DNA from: Roseateles sp049532965
GTDB taxonomy: Bacteria > Pseudomonadota > Gammaproteobacteria > Burkholderiales > Burkholderiaceae_C
Direction: 5' to 3'
Assembly: GCF_049532965.1 (NCBI RefSeq)
Contig: NZ_CP186694.1
Coordinates: forward strand, 3,596,001 to 3,660,000
DNA: 64,000 bases
The position numbers and the translations under genes are program-made. Below, in pieces: positions 63,026-64,000 of the stretch (position 1 is the stretch's first letter; each line of letters opens with the position of its first letter). The notes beneath the pieces are model-generated. The model saw nothing but the letters and a program-made list of their open reading frames with translations. It ran no database searches and was not told the DNA's origin.

Positions 63026-64000
63026 ATGGCCGACTCCGCCGCCGCTGCCGCCGTCACCCCCAACCCCACCCAGATGGCGAATGCCATTCGCGCCCTCGCC
63101 ATGGACGCCGTCCAGCAGGCCAATTCCGGCCACCCGGGCGCGCCGATGGGCATGGCCGAGATCGCCGTGGCGCTGTGGAAGCGCCATCTGCGCCACAACC
63201 CGGCCAACCCGCAGTGGGCCGACCGCGACCGCTTCGTGCTGTCCAACGGCCACGGCTCGATGCTGATCTACGCGCTGCTGCACCTGACCGGCTACGACCT
63301 GCCGATCTCGGAACTCAAGGCCTTCCGGCAAATGCACAGCAAGACGCCCGGCCATCCGGAAGTCGGCATCACCCCGGGCGTCGAGACCACCACCGGTCCG
63401 CTCGGCCAGGGCATCACCAACGCCGTCGGCCTGGCGCTCGCCGAGAAGCAGCTCGCCAAGGAATTCAACCGCGACGGCCATGCCATCGTCGACCACCATA
63501 CCTACGTGTTCATGGGCGACGGCTGCCTGATGGAAGGCATCAGCCATGAGGCCTGCTCGCTGGCCGGCTCGTGGAAACTGAACAAGCTGATCGCGATCTA
63601 CGACGACAACGGCATCTCCATCGACGGCCAGGTCGGCCCCTGGTTCGGCGACGACACCGCCAAGCGCTTCGAAGCCTACGGCTGGAACGTGATCGGCCCG
63701 GTCGACGGCCATGACGTCGACGCCGTCGACGCCGCCATCGCGCTGGCCAAGACCAGCAAGGACAAGCCCAGCCTGATCATCGCCAAGACGCACATCGGCA
63801 AGGGCAGCCCCAACCGCGCCAACACCTCCAAGGCCCATGGCGAGCCGCTGGGCGCCGAGGAAATCAAGCTGACCCGCGAGGCGCTGGGCTGGTCGCACGA
63901 GCCCTTCGTGCTGCCCGCCGAGGTCTACGCCGACTGGGACGGCAAGGCCGCTGGCGCCGGCTTCGAGCAAGCCTGGGACGACAAGTTCGACGCGTACGCC
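63026..64000 (+). CDS. tkt: Transketolase, N-terminal part (runs off the window)
   Basis: First 325 residues of transketolase, continuing past the right edge. The pyrophosphate domain is clear: SGHPGAPMGMAEIAVALW, SNGHGSMLIYALLHL, GPLGQGITNAVGLALAEK, and the ThDP/Mg motif GDGCLMEGISHEA with its downstream asparagine (DDNGISID). It interconverts pentose phosphate sugars in the pentose phosphate and Calvin pathways. Start at 63026 (MADSAAAAAVTPN). Divergent from murU. Confidence 0.97.
   Translation, partial: MADSAAAAAVTPNPTQMANAIRALAMDAVQQANSGHPGAPMGMAEIAVALWKRHLRHNPANPQWADRDRFVLSNGHGSMLIYALLHLTGYDLPISELKAFRQMHSKTPGHPEVGITPGVETTTGPLGQGITNAVGLALAEKQLAKEFNRDGHAIVDHHTYVFMGDGCLMEGISHEACSLAGSWKLNKLIAIYDDNGISIDGQVGPWFGDDTAKRFEAYGWNVIGPVDGHDVDAVDAAIALAKTSKDKPSLIIAKTHIGKGSPNRANTSKAHGEPLGAEEIKLTREALGWSHEPFVLPAEVYADWDGKAAGAGFEQAWDDKFDAYA

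Overview
The window is GC-rich, densely coded bacterial DNA. Gene content and style point to the Burkholderiales of the Betaproteobacteria, most likely the Roseateles/Mitsuaria/Rubrivivax/Leptothrix side. Pointers are the lptA-lptB-rpoN cluster, a three-gene pntAA-pntAB-pntB transhydrogenase, a PEP-CTERM protein, a Tat-exported phosphocholine phospholipase C, many NarL-type two-component systems and palindromes typical of this group. The assignment is inference from family knowledge, not from a search. I saw no rRNA, tRNA, CRISPR array, transposase or phage gene.

Layout. 1-5562: tail of an RND adaptor gene, the RND pump, its outer-membrane lipoprotein channel and a TetR regulator, all on the + strand. 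5576-5734: the first of three MITE/REP-like palindromic elements; the others are at 17808-17979 and 50670-50843. 5878-13558: patatin-like lipoprotein, MBL-fold hydrolase, hybrid histidine kinase, M48 protease, flavin reductase and phospholipase C. 13569-14195: a PEP-CTERM protein just upstream of the phospholipase. 14662-15655: two small genes, an unrecognised protein and a HEPN-like protein, resembling a toxin-antitoxin or defence unit. 15674-17707: acetoacetyl-CoA synthetase. 18024-27703: a peptide-type ABC system with three tandem substrate-binding proteins on the - strand and two permeases plus a double ATPase on the + strand. 27896-32124: lptA, lptB, rpoN and a THUMP rRNA methyltransferase. 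32213-35863: rsmE, an FMN reductase, a hypothetical gene and an acyl-CoA ligase. 36086-38143: an orphan membrane sensor kinase.

38287-45519 is the most unusual block. The pnt transhydrogenase operon and a small secreted protein are bracketed by two related proteins with a mid-N-terminal glycine-rich hydrophobic segment, a long proline-rich linker and Ig-like repeats. One of them ends in what looks like a type I secretion target domain and is strikingly AT-rich over that part.

45765-56432 holds a NUDIX hydrolase, mnmA and several signalling genes: a REC-GAF protein, a DesK/NarL kinase-regulator pair, and a beta-propeller kinase with an upstream regulator whose receiver is degenerate plus a divergent regulator with an intact receiver. 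56584-60371 is an operon of alpha/beta hydrolase, isochorismatase-like hydrolase, XapX protein and amidohydrolase. 60436-64000 carries a VOC protein, an Abi_2-family HEPN protein (likely abortive infection), murU and the start of transketolase.

The strongest leads for something undescribed are the paired Ig-like surface proteins around pnt, the two-gene HEPN unit at 14662-15655, the orphan Abi protein at 61149-62054, and the degenerate-receiver regulator beside its propeller kinase.
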